Shown in pieces: positions 18,822 to 27,303 of a stretch of 64,000 bases of DNA. Under the pieces are notes generated by a model. The model was not told the DNA's origin. It saw only the letters and a program-made list of their open reading frames with translations, and did no database searches. Source of the DNA: CAYVQZ01 sp964453435 (lineage in GTDB: Bacteria > Abyssobacteria > SURF-5); assembly GCA_964453435.1 (NCBI GenBank), contig CAYVQZ010000018.1, positions 10,274 to 74,273 on the forward strand. Reading direction: 5' to 3'. Within the stretch, counting starts at the first letter, position 1. Each line of letters begins with the position of its first letter. A program made the position numbers and the translations under genes.

Positions 18822-18850
18822 ATTCTAGTCACGGATGAAGTGTTTGTCAA
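18822..18850 (-). promoter_or_regulatory. Promoter for tRNA(CAT)
   Basis: On the minus strand TTGACA (18850-18845), 17 bp, TAGAAT (18827-18822); the predicted start is only a few bases before the tRNA. Confidence 0.75.
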
Positions 18851-18873
18851 ACCGCGAAAAGCGGTTTCGTGGT

Positions 18874-18903
18874 TTGACAGTAAAAGCTTATATCTGTTAT
18901 ACT
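18874..18903 (+). promoter_or_regulatory. Promoter for the Ser-Ser-Arg tRNA cluster
   Basis: TTGACA at 18874-18879 and TATACT at 18898-18903, 18 bp apart. Its -35 and that of the divergent tRNA(CAT) promoter face away from each other around a small palindrome (AAACCGC/GCGGTTT at 18849-18855 and 18861-18867). Confidence 0.75.
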
Positions 18904-18938
18904 TTCGACTGGTGGCAGAACTCTTCGCAGACTTGTGA

Positions 18939-19019
18939 GGAGGGCTAGCATAACTGGTAATGCACCGGTCTTGAAAACCGGCGCCTTCGGGCTTGGGGGT
19001 TCGAGTCCCTCGCCCTCCG
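18939..19019 (+). tRNA. tRNA-Ser (anticodon TGA)
   Basis: GGAGGGC pairs with GCCCTCC; anticodon stem CCGGT/ACCGG with loop CTTGAAA. The variable arm is only 13 nt (CGCCTTCGGGCTT), short for a bacterial serine tRNA, and the D-arm is compact. The 3' end is followed by CCG, so CCA is not encoded. Confidence 0.9.
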
Positions 19020-19049
19020 CCGCGAAAAAGGCGGCTCTGTGGATATAGT

Positions 19050-19140
19050 GGAGAGGTGGCCGAGCTGGTTGAAGGCGGCACCCTGCTAAGGTGTTAGAGG
19101 GGCAAAACTCCTCTCGAGGGTTCGAATCCCTCCCTCTCCG
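19050..19140 (+). tRNA. tRNA-Ser (anticodon GCT)
   Basis: GGAGAGG pairs with CCTCTCC; the anticodon loop CTGCTAA and a long variable arm (TTAGAGGGGCAAAACTCCTC) are typical of serine tRNA. CCA is not encoded. Confidence 0.95.
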
Positions 19141-19148
19141 CCGCATGT

Positions 19149-19225
<77 letters not shown>

Positions 19226-19240
19226 AAAAACGAGGAAACA

Positions 19241-19277
19241 ACGGCCCCTCACCAAACCGGTGAGGGGCCGTTCTTTT
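19241..19277 (+). terminator. Intrinsic terminator after the tRNA cluster
   Basis: A perfect 12-bp GC-rich stem (CGGCCCCTCACC at 19242-19253 with its complement at 19259-19270), a 5-nt loop and TTCTTTT. Confidence 0.9.
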
Positions 19278-19399
19278 CCGTAAGTTCGGCGGCGGTTGCT
19301 CTTCCGGCGCCGACGGTATAGTTGTTAATAGCCTCCTTCCGCTAGTTGCGCCCGCCGGACCGATTCCATGACTCCTTTGAAATAGCCCCGCAGAAAGAG

Positions 19400-19732
19400 C
19401 TAGTCGGCGGAAACAGCATACTGTTGCATACTACGGATTTCCCGGTGAGCATGCGGACATTCCGCATCCATGTAACTGAATCGGAGCCCCTCGACGCGGA
19501 TTTCGATATTATTGAAACAGGGGTCATCCGCCAAGTCGGCCAACAAATAATGGATTTCAATCGGCTTGACTTGAGCCACTCGCGAAAAATCCAGAATGAG
19601 CCGGTCAAAGCAATCGAGGGCGAGCAAGGAATCGTGAATACGTTCGAATGCCCGCACGCCGTCAAATTCACCTTTGAAGTTTACCTTCAGTTCCCGCTTA
19701 TCATTGAGTAACCTGTGTGAGCACTGATGCAT
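19400..19732 (-). CDS. STAS-like small protein (paralogue 2)
   Basis: A 110-residue protein; the ATG at 19732 has AAGGAGG six bases upstream, which decides the start. The body (LKVNFKGEFDGVRAFERI ... RLILDFSRVAQVKPIEI) follows the strand-helix layout of STAS domains (anti-sigma factor antagonists), but the DSSG-type phospho-Ser turn is replaced by VKPIE. It cannot then be switched by Ser phosphorylation in the usual way. It is clearly paralogous to the product at 20332-20730 (LDFS-V-QVKP, IEIR-EGL-F-Y shared). The fold assignment is by pattern only. Confidence 0.65.
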   Translation of the reverse strand: MHQCSHRLLNDKRELKVNFKGEFDGVRAFERIHDSLLALDCFDRLILDFSRVAQVKPIEIHYLLADLADDPCFNNIEIRVEGLRFSYMDAECPHAHREIRSMQQYAVSAD

Positions 19733-19791
19733 ATCTGTCCTCCTTGCCACGGGATTCGTTTGATTCGTGACCCCCGGCTTTTCCTGATTGT

Positions 19792-20106
19792 TCACGACGA
19801 CTGTTTGACCGCATTTCCGTTGACAACAAGAAACCGTCCGCAGAATTCGCATTTGTGAATAAAATTCTTGTACCGAAGTATCTCATGTGTCTCAGGATAG
19901 ATCATGTTGCACGCGCTGCACACGCCATCCCTCAAAATCGCCACCGCGGTTCCTTTTCTCTCCTTCAGCCGGTGATATTGCTTCAAAATCGACGAGTCGA
20001 GGTTTCTCTCGACTTCCTCGAAAGCCCCGGTATTGTCACCGCCCTCGCCATCATTCTCCAATTTATGCAATTGCAGGAGTAGTTTCACTTGAACCGGCGT
20101 ATCCAT
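19792..20106 (-). CDS. C4 zinc-ribbon protein (zf-RING_7/DUF164 type)
   Basis: A 104-residue protein. The ATG at 20106 has AAAGGAGGT upstream, which decides it against a longer frame. The C-terminal half reads KGTAVAILRDGVCSAC, then MIYPETHEIL, then CEFCGRFL: two CxxC pairs in the layout of the C4 zinc ribbon of the DUF164/zf-RING_7 family. The usual long coiled-coil N-terminus is reduced to about 60 mostly helical residues. It sits between the two STAS-like genes on the same strand, so a joint role is likely; what it binds is unknown. Confidence 0.75.
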   Translation of the reverse strand: MDTPVQVKLLLQLHKLENDGEGGDNTGAFEEVERNLDSSILKQYHRLKERKGTAVAILRDGVCSACNMIYPETHEILRYKNFIHKCEFCGRFLVVNGNAVKQSS

Positions 20107-20331
20107 GCTCCCTACCTCCTTTACAAAACCGACCCCTTGAAATTTCCGATTTTGCTCATCCCTGAGAACCGCGCCCCGCGACAATCCTTCGAGTCCGCAA
20201 AATGTCACGGGCATAACCGCATCCGGATATATTTCTCACGTGATATTCCGATGCGAAATCAGCACTGCATATCCGCACATTGGCGTTTGGCTCCCTCATG
20301 AAAACCTCTCAAAGACATTAAAGGAGGGGCT

Positions 20332-20730
20332 TCAGCTCTTCCCAATCGAGTAATTGAATTGAAGGCCCTCAATGCGAATTTCGATATGATTGAACTGCGG
20401 GCTTGCCGCAAGCTCGGCAAAGAAACGATACAGTTCGACCGGTTTGACCTGAGGCACATTGGAGAAATCGAGAACAATCCTCTCATAATACCCAACGGGC
20501 GCCATGGCGCCGTTCATTCGCTCAATCGTTTCCGAAGCGTCAAAATCTCCGGTCAGCTTGAGCCGCGCCTCCCTGGGATCACGCATCGTGGTCACGGGAG
20601 ACCGCTTCACAACTTGTGGCTTGTTCGCGCAGGCTCTTCCGGAATTCTCGACCATATAACGTCCGTTTCCCGGCTTTTCCGCCGCGGCTTTCGGCTCACG
20701 GAATCCTCGTTTCCGCGGCTTTGAATGCAA
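20332..20730 (-). CDS. STAS-like small protein (paralogue 1)
   Basis: Up to 132 residues from a TTG at 20730 that overlaps the end of the XRE-EIIA gene by 35 bp. Internal ATGs at 20655 and 20586 are alternatives, and none has a strong ribosome site; translational coupling is likely. The last 85 residues match the neighbour at 19400-19732: LTGDFDASETIERM, then RIVLDFSNVPQVKPVEL, then IEIRIEGLQFNY. The STAS-type phospho-Ser motif is absent here too. The N-terminal 45 residues are basic and probably disordered, if they are translated at all. Confidence 0.6.
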   Translation of the reverse strand: MHSKPRKRGFREPKAAAEKPGNGRYMVENSGRACANKPQVVKRSPVTTMRDPREARLKLTGDFDASETIERMNGAMAPVGYYERIVLDFSNVPQVKPVELYRFFAELAASPQFNHIEIRIEGLQFNYSIGKS

Positions 20731-21583
20731 GGATTATCTCTTTTCGACCCGGAGCCTTCAGAATTGTCTCGTAAAAACTGTTGTGGCTGAAAAGCCTGGC
20801 GATCCTCGCGAGCAATTTCAGGTGTAAATGCCCGGATGACCGCGGACCCGCCAGGATAAAAACCAAATGAACCGGCTTCCCATCGATAGCGTCAAAATCC
20901 AGCCCGCCAGGAATCCGAAAAACAGCGACGATCATCTTGTCAAAGCCGATGGTATAGACGTGCGGCACGGCAACGCCATGTCCGATGCCGGTGCTGGCCT
21001 CGCTTTCGCGACCGAGCAGGTCCTTTAAGATTGTTTTCCGATCAAGCCCGTCGGTTCGCTCGCATATCTCGGTTACAGCCTTTTTTAAGAACGTTTCCTT
21101 GTTCCTTGCGTTTTGCGTATCAAATATAAGCTCTTCACGAAGAAACGGCCACAGATACTGGCTCCCGTTCCCTCGAGATTGAGAGTCAAGAATAGAAGAC
21201 TTATCACCCCGTAACGCAGTTGTCCTTATGGACAGTTTCAGACCCTTGAGACCGTATGCGTTCAGGAGACCGGTCAACTCCATGAAATCCCCCGATTTCA
21301 TTCCCTTTTCCTTTGCCATGCGAAGAAAATCGACCGCCTCGGGCACATCCTGCACAAAGCGATTCAGGTCCGGACCAAGCGCATGTGTTACGCAGAATAA
21401 GTAGCCGCTCGGCACGTGGAGCGCCTGCTCAATTTCCCTTATCCGCTTAGCGGCCGGCGGAGGCAGTTGGCCGCGTTCGATCATGCTGAGATAGCTCGGG
21501 GAAATATCGATGGCGCGCGCGAGTTCCCTCAACCCGACGCCAGCCTCGATGCGCAATGTTTTCAAGATATGTCCGAATTCCAC
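20696..21583 (-). CDS. XRE-family regulator fused to a PTS EIIA (type 2) domain
   Basis: Residues 1-60 are an XRE helix-turn-helix (TLRIEAGVGLRELARAI, then SPSYLSMIERGQ), which binds DNA. The C-terminal 145 residues are a PTS EIIA-2 domain of the fructose/PtsN type, with the phospho-His region IGHGVAVPH and FILAGPRSSGHLHLKLLARI. The EIIA part should accept phosphate from HPr or NPr and thereby tune DNA binding or partner contact. I place the start at the GTG at 21583 (GGAGG five bases upstream); an upstream GTG at 21610 would be almost leaderless. It heads an operon with the STAS-like and zinc-ribbon genes. Confidence 0.85.
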   Translation of the reverse strand: MEFGHILKTLRIEAGVGLRELARAIDISPSYLSMIERGQLPPPAAKRIREIEQALHVPSGYLFCVTHALGPDLNRFVQDVPEAVDFLRMAKEKGMKSGDFMELTGLLNAYGLKGLKLSIRTTALRGDKSSILDSQSRGNGSQYLWPFLREELIFDTQNARNKETFLKKAVTEICERTDGLDRKTILKDLLGRESEASTGIGHGVAVPHVYTIGFDKMIVAVFRIPGGLDFDAIDGKPVHLVFILAGPRSSGHLHLKLLARIARLFSHNSFYETILKAPGRKEIILAFKAAETRIP

Positions 21584-21615
21584 CGGAACCTCCGATTGTT
21601 CAGTGTTCACTAAAC

Positions 21616-21644
21616 ATTATACACCGAAACCGCAAACTTGTCAA
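21616..21644 (-). promoter_or_regulatory. Perfect sigma70-like promoter of the XRE-EIIA operon
   Basis: On the minus strand TTGACA (21644-21639), 17 bp, TATAAT (21621-21616): exact consensus with ideal spacing. The imperfect palindrome AGTG-TT-CACT (21602-21611) sits at the predicted transcription start and could be an operator for autoregulation. Confidence 0.85.
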
Positions 21645-21819
21645 GAGAAATCGACGCCCAAATCAACCAATACAGAAAATGCCAAAAATACGCTTTCCCT
21701 ACAACCGACCGGTCGGGACAATGCCCGGGGTTACCCGCCCCTGCTCAGGCTTTTTTCTCCACAGGGAATGCCGCAAAATTACTATGGCGCCAATGGTTCA
21801 ATTTGACAGTCGGAGGGCC

Positions 21820-22974
21820 TTAACTTACTCCGCGGAAGGCTTCGATGAGGATGGCAGCGACTTCCGGCCTGGTGAATTCCGGAGGGGGTTTCTGGCCGTG
21901 CCGCAGCATCTCGCGAACTTTGGTCCCGCTGAAATTGATATGGCTCGCGCTGTTATGGGGACATGTCTTGGCGGAAGCCATCGAGCCGCATGTAATGCAG
22001 TAGAAGGCGTTCTCGAAAAACAGCGGCAGTATTCCGATTTCTTCCGGAGCGAAATCGCTGAAGATGCGGTGGGCATCATATGGGCCGTAATATGAGCCTA
22101 CTCCTGCGTGGTCTCTTCCGACGATAAAGTGCGTGCAGCCGTAGTTCTTCCTGATAATTGCATGAAATATGGCCTCGCGCGGACCGGCATACCGCATGGC
22201 GGCGGGGAACACCGAAAGAGCGACGCGCGTCTTCGGATAATACTTCTCCAGCAACACCTCGTAACACCTCATCCTTACTGCGGGCGGTATGTCGTCGCTC
22301 TTCGTTTCACCCACAAGGGGATGGATGAGAATCGCGTCCACGACCTCGAGCGCACACTTCTGAATATATTCATGGGCCCGGTGTATCGGATTGCGAGTTT
22401 GAAACGCGGCCACTTGACGCCATCCCTTCACCTTGAAGAGCACCCTTGTTTCCTTTGGGGCGAGTCTGTACTTGTTCAATATACAGTGCTTGGGACCCTG
22501 CAGCGCGCTCACCGTTCCACCGAGATATACATCACCTATCCTTCGAAGATACCGATTGCCCGGGTGAGCGACGTCGGTAGTCCGTAAAATGCATAAAGCT
22601 TCACGCTGTTTATCAGCCTTGAACTTGTCTTCGAGATGAAGCACTCCGACGAGATTCTGTTGTTTGTCGTAGAGCGCCACGTCCGACCCGATTTCATACT
22701 CGCCGCCATCGCCCCGCTTGACGGCAAGAGTTACCGGAATGGTCCAGACGAGCCCGCTCGAAAGTCTCCGAAGGTCGAGAACGCTGACATAGTCTTCCTC
22801 TGTCATGAAGCCCTCCAGCGGGCTCATGGCGCCGGTGGCAATCATTTCAAGGTCCGAGACCTCGCGTTCGTTCAGAACAATCGAGGGCATTTTCGGGACA
22901 AGCGCCCGCAGCGCTTCCCGCTCCTCTCCCCCAAGAAACCTGTTCACCAGTTTTCCACCGTGTGGCCTGATCAT
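21820..22974 (-). CDS. sat: Sulfate adenylyltransferase (ATP sulfurylase)
   Basis: The enzyme converts ATP and sulfate to adenylyl sulfate and pyrophosphate (or the reverse). Diagnostic motifs are QTRNPIHRAHEY (nucleotide-binding), HPLVGETKSDDI, and VGRDHAGVGSYYGPYDAH. Its roughly 384 residues make it a single-domain Sat without a fused APS kinase, the form used in dissimilatory sulfur metabolism and by many assimilatory bacteria. The ATG at 22974 is preceded by GGGG; a TTG at 23004 directly abuts the stop of the kinase-like gene. No aprAB, dsr or cysteine genes are in the window, so direction and role stay open. Confidence 0.92.
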   Translation of the reverse strand: MIRPHGGKLVNRFLGGEEREALRALVPKMPSIVLNEREVSDLEMIATGAMSPLEGFMTEEDYVSVLDLRRLSSGLVWTIPVTLAVKRGDGGEYEIGSDVALYDKQQNLVGVLHLEDKFKADKQREALCILRTTDVAHPGNRYLRRIGDVYLGGTVSALQGPKHCILNKYRLAPKETRVLFKVKGWRQVAAFQTRNPIHRAHEYIQKCALEVVDAILIHPLVGETKSDDIPPAVRMRCYEVLLEKYYPKTRVALSVFPAAMRYAGPREAIFHAIIRKNYGCTHFIVGRDHAGVGSYYGPYDAHRIFSDFAPEEIGILPLFFENAFYCITCGSMASAKTCPHNSASHINFSGTKVREMLRHGQKPPPEFTRPEVAAILIEAFRGVS

Positions 22975-23004
22975 CGACAGAATTTCCCCTACCGGAGACC
23001 TCAA

Positions 23005-23985
23005 TTACTTGTTCCGGCTCGGCGTTGGCATCCCTTCTAATGCCTCTTCCATGTCCGATAGTATCTGTTCAACCGATTCATAGAATATTGTGGTATTTGC
23101 AGCGAAATGGAGCAGAATATCGTTGAGGCCGTCGGGAATGTACGGAAACAGCTTTTGCAGATTCGCAATCCTGTGCCGATAAAATGCCAGGGCGTCGTCC
23201 GACCCAATGCTGTTTTTGACTTCCTCGGGGAAAATATTGGACCGCCTCAGGTGATAGAACGACCCCAATCCCATACCCAGACAAAACTGCAGCATATTGC
23301 CGATGCTCCATATGTCAAAGTCGGAGTAGTCCTGTGTCAGGTCAAAATCGATCCACCGATAGTTTCCGCTCTCCCGCTCAATCAGGATATGGTCGCTTCG
23401 GATGTCTCCATGGCATGTGCCATGGTCATGCAGAAACCGTATCGATGCCACACATTCCTTGAGCTTTCCCAAAATAGCCGGACAGAGGTCGAAAAAATAT
23501 TCTTCGTGCGAAAGGTTCAATTCGAGAATAAATGAACGGAAACTTTTTCCGCGGATATATTCGAGCACGCGAACCTGGTTGTCCCGCTCATCAAGGAAAG
23601 AACGGCCATGCATGAAACCCGGGTGGTCGTTGACCAATTGAAGCACCTTGGCTTCCTTTGCCGGGTCTCTGCGACACCGTACTTTGAGCTGGCCGATTTT
23701 TACTTCGAACTCCTCGTGATAAGCCAACTTCACGATGCGGTGGGACCCCGTCGCGAGGTCGACGGCTCTTTTGACCCAGAACATCGGTTCGTCGCCCATA
23801 CCAAATCGTGACTCGTAAATGTTTCCCGTAACGATGAGGTAAACCCCGTCCACGGAAAGGACCTGGCCCCGGTGTATCTTCATGAAATCGGTGGTGTCGG
23901 TTACTATTTCCGGTGGACCGGAAATCGCTACGGAAGACACCTCGGAGATACGCTCCTGAATCCAATCTTGGTCGTTTGTTTTCAT
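23005..23985 (-). CDS. Eukaryotic-type protein-kinase-like protein
   Basis: Residues 40-320 follow the kinase fold. A glycine-poor loop VTGNIYESRFGMG is followed by IVKLAYHEEF with the VAIK-type Lys, the catalytic loop CHGDIRSDHILIE (HGD in place of HRD, as in many bacterial kinases) and WIDFDL where DFG would stand. The Lys, catalytic Asp and metal-binding Asp all seem present, so it could be active. Its stop is immediately before the sat frame, so the two are co-transcribed. I give the ATG at 23985; a GTG at 24051 is an alternative, and neither has a strong ribosome site. No membrane segment or sensor domain is seen. The target is unknown; ATP sulfurylase is an obvious guess. Confidence 0.65.
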   Translation of the reverse strand: MKTNDQDWIQERISEVSSVAISGPPEIVTDTTDFMKIHRGQVLSVDGVYLIVTGNIYESRFGMGDEPMFWVKRAVDLATGSHRIVKLAYHEEFEVKIGQLKVRCRRDPAKEAKVLQLVNDHPGFMHGRSFLDERDNQVRVLEYIRGKSFRSFILELNLSHEEYFFDLCPAILGKLKECVASIRFLHDHGTCHGDIRSDHILIERESGNYRWIDFDLTQDYSDFDIWSIGNMLQFCLGMGLGSFYHLRRSNIFPEEVKNSIGSDDALAFYRHRIANLQKLFPYIPDGLNDILLHFAANTTIFYESVEQILSDMEEALEGMPTPSRNK

Positions 23986-24279
23986 ACAAGCGCTCGAACT
24001 ATACTCTTCCCAAAAATTATCCGCATCCGGCGCGAAGCCAGCTCGCTTCACCCATCGGCTTCATAACGCTGTTTTGAAAAACAGCTTTATTACATCTCGG
24101 GGCATAATTTTGGGGTAAAGGTCGGGCGGGAAAAAGCGAGGATTCAATGAAGCAAAAAGGTGAAGTTGGTTTTTGTTTCAACCTCCCTGTTTAATGGCCA
24201 TTCGCAAAGGTTCGGCTTCCACAAAGTATATAACACAATTTGTGTTCGATGTCAAAAAGCACATGCCGGCTGGTTGCAC

Positions 24280-24309
24280 TTGTCCCGGGACGTCTCCATT
24301 TGTTATATT
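24280..24309 (+). promoter_or_regulatory. Possible promoter for the zinc-ribbon gene
   Basis: TTGTCC (24280-24285), 18 bp, TATATT (24304-24309), 46 bp before the ATG. Confidence 0.4.
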
Positions 24310-24355
24310 AGGGCTTGGATTTCAGAAAAACTACAGGAAGGCATAAGGAGGCTCT

Positions 24356-24673
24356 ATGGACTGGCAACCGAGCGAGCAAGAAGAAGAATATTTTAAGAAG
24401 AAGGAGCTGGAGCTTCTCAAGAAATTCGAAGAGGAGCGGGAGGCATATCGGGCCGCAGAGGAGAAGGAGAAAATCCACAAGCTGCATTACATGAAGTGCC
24501 CGAAATGCTTTGGGGATTTGAGAGAGAAGAACTACAAGAGCAAGGTAAAGATCGACACGTGTGAGGGGTGCGGCGGCGTGTGGCTCGACGCGGGCGAACT
24601 GGAGATGCTGGCCGAAAACGAGGAAGGCTTTGTCTCGAGTTTCCTGAAGCACCTCACCGGAAAATCGAGATGA
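24356..24673 (+). CDS. zf-TFIIB-type zinc-ribbon protein
   Basis: A 105-residue protein behind an AAGGAGG site. Residues 5-45 are a highly charged helix that may form a coiled coil. Residues 47-90 are the zinc ribbon CPKCFGDL, then DTCEGCGGVWLDAGELEML, the hallmark of the bacterial zf-TFIIB family. Function is unknown. It stands alone, with 289 bp of non-coding sequence before the convergent antiporter gene. Confidence 0.8.
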   Translation: MDWQPSEQEEEYFKKKELELLKKFEEEREAYRAAEEKEKIHKLHYMKCPKCFGDLREKNYKSKVKIDTCEGCGGVWLDAGELEMLAENEEGFVSSFLKHLTGKSR

Positions 24674-24962
24674 AGAGCGGGCCTCGCGATTCGCTTATTC
24701 GTGGTTCGGGAGTACTCCGCCAAAGCATTCCGCGAATCCAGGTGTGACCCATTAATGACTGGATGCGTGGATTGGCGGGCTGCCTCCGAAGCGCGGATTG
24801 CCGACCCGTGGGAGGGATTCACAAATCCCTGCGCCGGCAAATGTTGAGACAGATGCCTGGAGGGAGTTCGGCGAACAAAGGGAAATCTCGTTATTGTGAA
24901 CCCCGGCCGGAAGGCTGTAACATGTCGCACTCTCGGACGGCCTTGAGATTTCTCTCTCCGTT

Positions 24963-26792
24963 TCAACGCGGCCGGTCTTCGCCGTTTTTCGTTCCGGCGA
25001 GGTCATGCGGTGTTTTCACCAGACTGATAAGTGTGTGACCCGGCCGGGGCGTGAGCTTGTCATCTGTCGTAAAGACAGAAAGGTTGCCGTATTTATCAAT
25101 CAGGAACAAGGGTATCGCATCATCGCCATATCGTCGCTGAAAGTCCTCATAGGTGAACTCTTCCGACAGCCGGCTTTTCTTAATTTTGGCACCCGCTTCG
25201 AACAATCTGTCGATTGAGCGAAAGGTCATTCCGGGGGCAAAGAGGTGGCGACCGTGTAAATGGTGCGAAACCGCGTCTCTCTGCCCCTCTTCCTCGCCTT
25301 CCGCAAGAAGTTGAAACACCTCGGCGCGACCAAGGATATCCGCGAACTGTAAAGTCGCAAGCGAATTGGCCTCGTCGTTCGTGGTCAGTGCGAGCATGCG
25401 GCCCATCCCGCTCAATTCCACTTCATCGAGGAATCGCTGAGAGAGAATACCCGCGTGAAAGGTTGGCAGCCCGGCCATCCGCGCCCTGTAGATGTTGGAA
25501 CGGTTCGTATCAACCAACAGAACCGGAAGCCCCTCGGCGTAAAGAGCCTCGGCGATTTCTCTCGCCCACGAATGAGCGCCGAGGATAACGAGGCCTTGGG
25601 GATTCGGTTTGGCCAAATCCAGTCCGCGCGCCAGCGGCGTCGCCAGCAGTCCGTAAATGAAGACGGTGCTCACAATGACCAGGAACGTGAACGGCACGAG
25701 CAAGCCGGCGCTCGAGTAACCTGCCTCGGCAAGGCGATAGGCAAAAATGGACGACACCGCCGCCGCGACAATGCCGCGAGGCGCCACAAAGGAAAGAAAA
25801 ATCCGTTCACGCGCGTTCAGTTCCGAGCGCAAAGTGGAAAGGAATACGGCAAGAGGGCGCCCAATCAATATCAATGCTCCGACGAAGGCTAAACCGCTCA
25901 TTCCCACCTTATCAAGGTCCTCGAGTTTCAGACGGGCCGCCAGCAGAATGAACAAGCTCGAGATCAACAGAACGCGCAGGTTCTCCTTGAATTCGATGAT
26001 ATGCTTCACCTTTACCCTGTGCTGATTCGCCAAAACAAGCCCCATAACCGTTGCCGTCAGGAGTCCCGATTCGGTTTGAATGACATTCGAGAGGGTGAAC
26101 GACCCGATAACGACGGTGAGGGAAACCGGATTCTGCAGGAAATCGGGAATCCAGAATCTTCGGAGTAACAGAATCATTAGCATTGCTGCAAGCGAGCCAA
26201 GTATTCCTCCCACCAGGATGGTTCTGAGCAGGCCGGAGAGCACGACTGTCGCAGCATGCTGTTGACCCGCAATGATTCCTTCGAAAACCAGGACGGCGAG
26301 CATGGCGCCAATGGGATCGATGACGATTCCTTCCCATTTTAAAATTGAGCCGACTTGCCCGATTGGGCGAACGTGCCTGAGAAGCGGCACTATCACGGTG
26401 GGACCCGTGACGACAAGGATAGCGCCGAGCAGTAATGCCATGGTCCAGTCAAATCCCAAAATGTAACGTGCGGCGACCGAACCCACGGCCCATGTGGCAA
26501 CCGCACCCACTGTCACAAGATTTCGAACCACATGGCCGATATCCCGCAGCTCAGCAATTCGCAAGCTCAGACCGCCCTCATACAAAATGACGGCGACTGA
26601 GGCAGAAACGATCGGGAACACCAGTTCACCGAAAAGCTCATCGGGGTCGAGGATGCCCGCGACCGGTCCCGCGACGAATCCGAAGACCAGGAGAAGCAGG
26701 ATGGAAGGCAGGCGAACTCGCCATGCAAGCCACTCGGCCACCACGCCGAGAATTATGACCGTCGCAATTCCTATGAGGAGATGTTCAGCCAA
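24963..26792 (-). CDS. CPA1-type Na+(K+)/H+ antiporter with C-terminal RCK/TrkA-N domain
   Basis: A 609-residue protein. The first 390 residues hold about 12 membrane segments of a NhaP/CPA1 exchanger, with LGAILVVTGPTVIVPLL and IDPIGAMLAVLVFEGI supplying the conserved ion-site region. From about 400 on, LVILGAHSWAREIAEALYAEG begins a TrkA-N/RCK nucleotide-binding domain that would gate transport by NAD(H) or another nucleotide. It exchanges Na+ or K+ for protons across the inner membrane. It is transcribed alone, divergently from the receiver-TauE operon. A second, unrelated-type antiporter lies inside the ATPase operon at 44724-45941. Confidence 0.85.
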   Translation of the reverse strand: MAEHLLIGIATVIILGVVAEWLAWRVRLPSILLLLVFGFVAGPVAGILDPDELFGELVFPIVSASVAVILYEGGLSLRIAELRDIGHVVRNLVTVGAVATWAVGSVAARYILGFDWTMALLLGAILVVTGPTVIVPLLRHVRPIGQVGSILKWEGIVIDPIGAMLAVLVFEGIIAGQQHAATVVLSGLLRTILVGGILGSLAAMLMILLLRRFWIPDFLQNPVSLTVVIGSFTLSNVIQTESGLLTATVMGLVLANQHRVKVKHIIEFKENLRVLLISSLFILLAARLKLEDLDKVGMSGLAFVGALILIGRPLAVFLSTLRSELNARERIFLSFVAPRGIVAAAVSSIFAYRLAEAGYSSAGLLVPFTFLVIVSTVFIYGLLATPLARGLDLAKPNPQGLVILGAHSWAREIAEALYAEGLPVLLVDTNRSNIYRARMAGLPTFHAGILSQRFLDEVELSGMGRMLALTTNDEANSLATLQFADILGRAEVFQLLAEGEEEGQRDAVSHHLHGRHLFAPGMTFRSIDRLFEAGAKIKKSRLSEEFTYEDFQRRYGDDAIPLFLIDKYGNLSVFTTDDKLTPRPGHTLISLVKTPHDLAGTKNGEDRPR

Positions 26793-27303
26793 GTCCGGCG
26801 CCCCCTTTCCGAAAAACTCATTTTACAGTATGAAGCGCCAAGGCCGATACCGCAAAATGGAAGCGAAAGGCCGGTGTGCAACCCGAAAGAGCGAATGGAT
26901 CCGGCGGTCGAGGCTTATGCATGAAGAATCGGGCGCATTCGACGCCGCCATGGGGCTTGTCCTTTTGTCTTTTTGTTGACATTTCGGGCTTGTTTTGAGA
27001 TAATTTTAATGTCATAGAGGAGTCGGGGAAAGGGAAATCATTTGGCGCGCTCACCCCGGCGCGGATATTTCCCGTTCCGCGACTTGGTCCGCAGGGATTC
27101 TTCCGAATCCCGGAGTGCTCAGTGATTCAACAATATTGAATCGGGTTGAGGTATGTCAAAATACGGATTCGTCCTCTCCGCGTTTGAATCCCGCCCTTTT
27201 TTCTTGCATTTACTCGTTTGTTTATCAAAAGAATTTGTCCCGTGCCTGCCCGGAATGTGTTTCGGGGAAACGAGACTGTACAGGCAGGAAAGGAAGTAGT
27301 CTC
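26793..27303. other. Intergenic region with promoter and a leader of about 290 nt
   Basis: Divergent control region. It holds the promoter at 26976-27004, then about 290 nt of leader before the receiver gene. I see no certain gene in the leader; the receiver frame stays open upstream to 27115, but the sequence there (rich in S, C and R) does not look like protein. Confidence 0.5.
26976..27004 (+). promoter_or_regulatory. Sigma70-like promoter of the receiver-TauE-PEP operon
   Basis: TTGACA (26976-26981), 17 bp, GATAAT (26999-27004). Confidence 0.7.

Noticed and set aside
21820..22974. Evidence of dissimilatory sulfate reduction
   Set aside because: Only sat is present; no aprAB, dsrAB, qmo or pyrophosphatase is in the window, so the pathway cannot be claimed.
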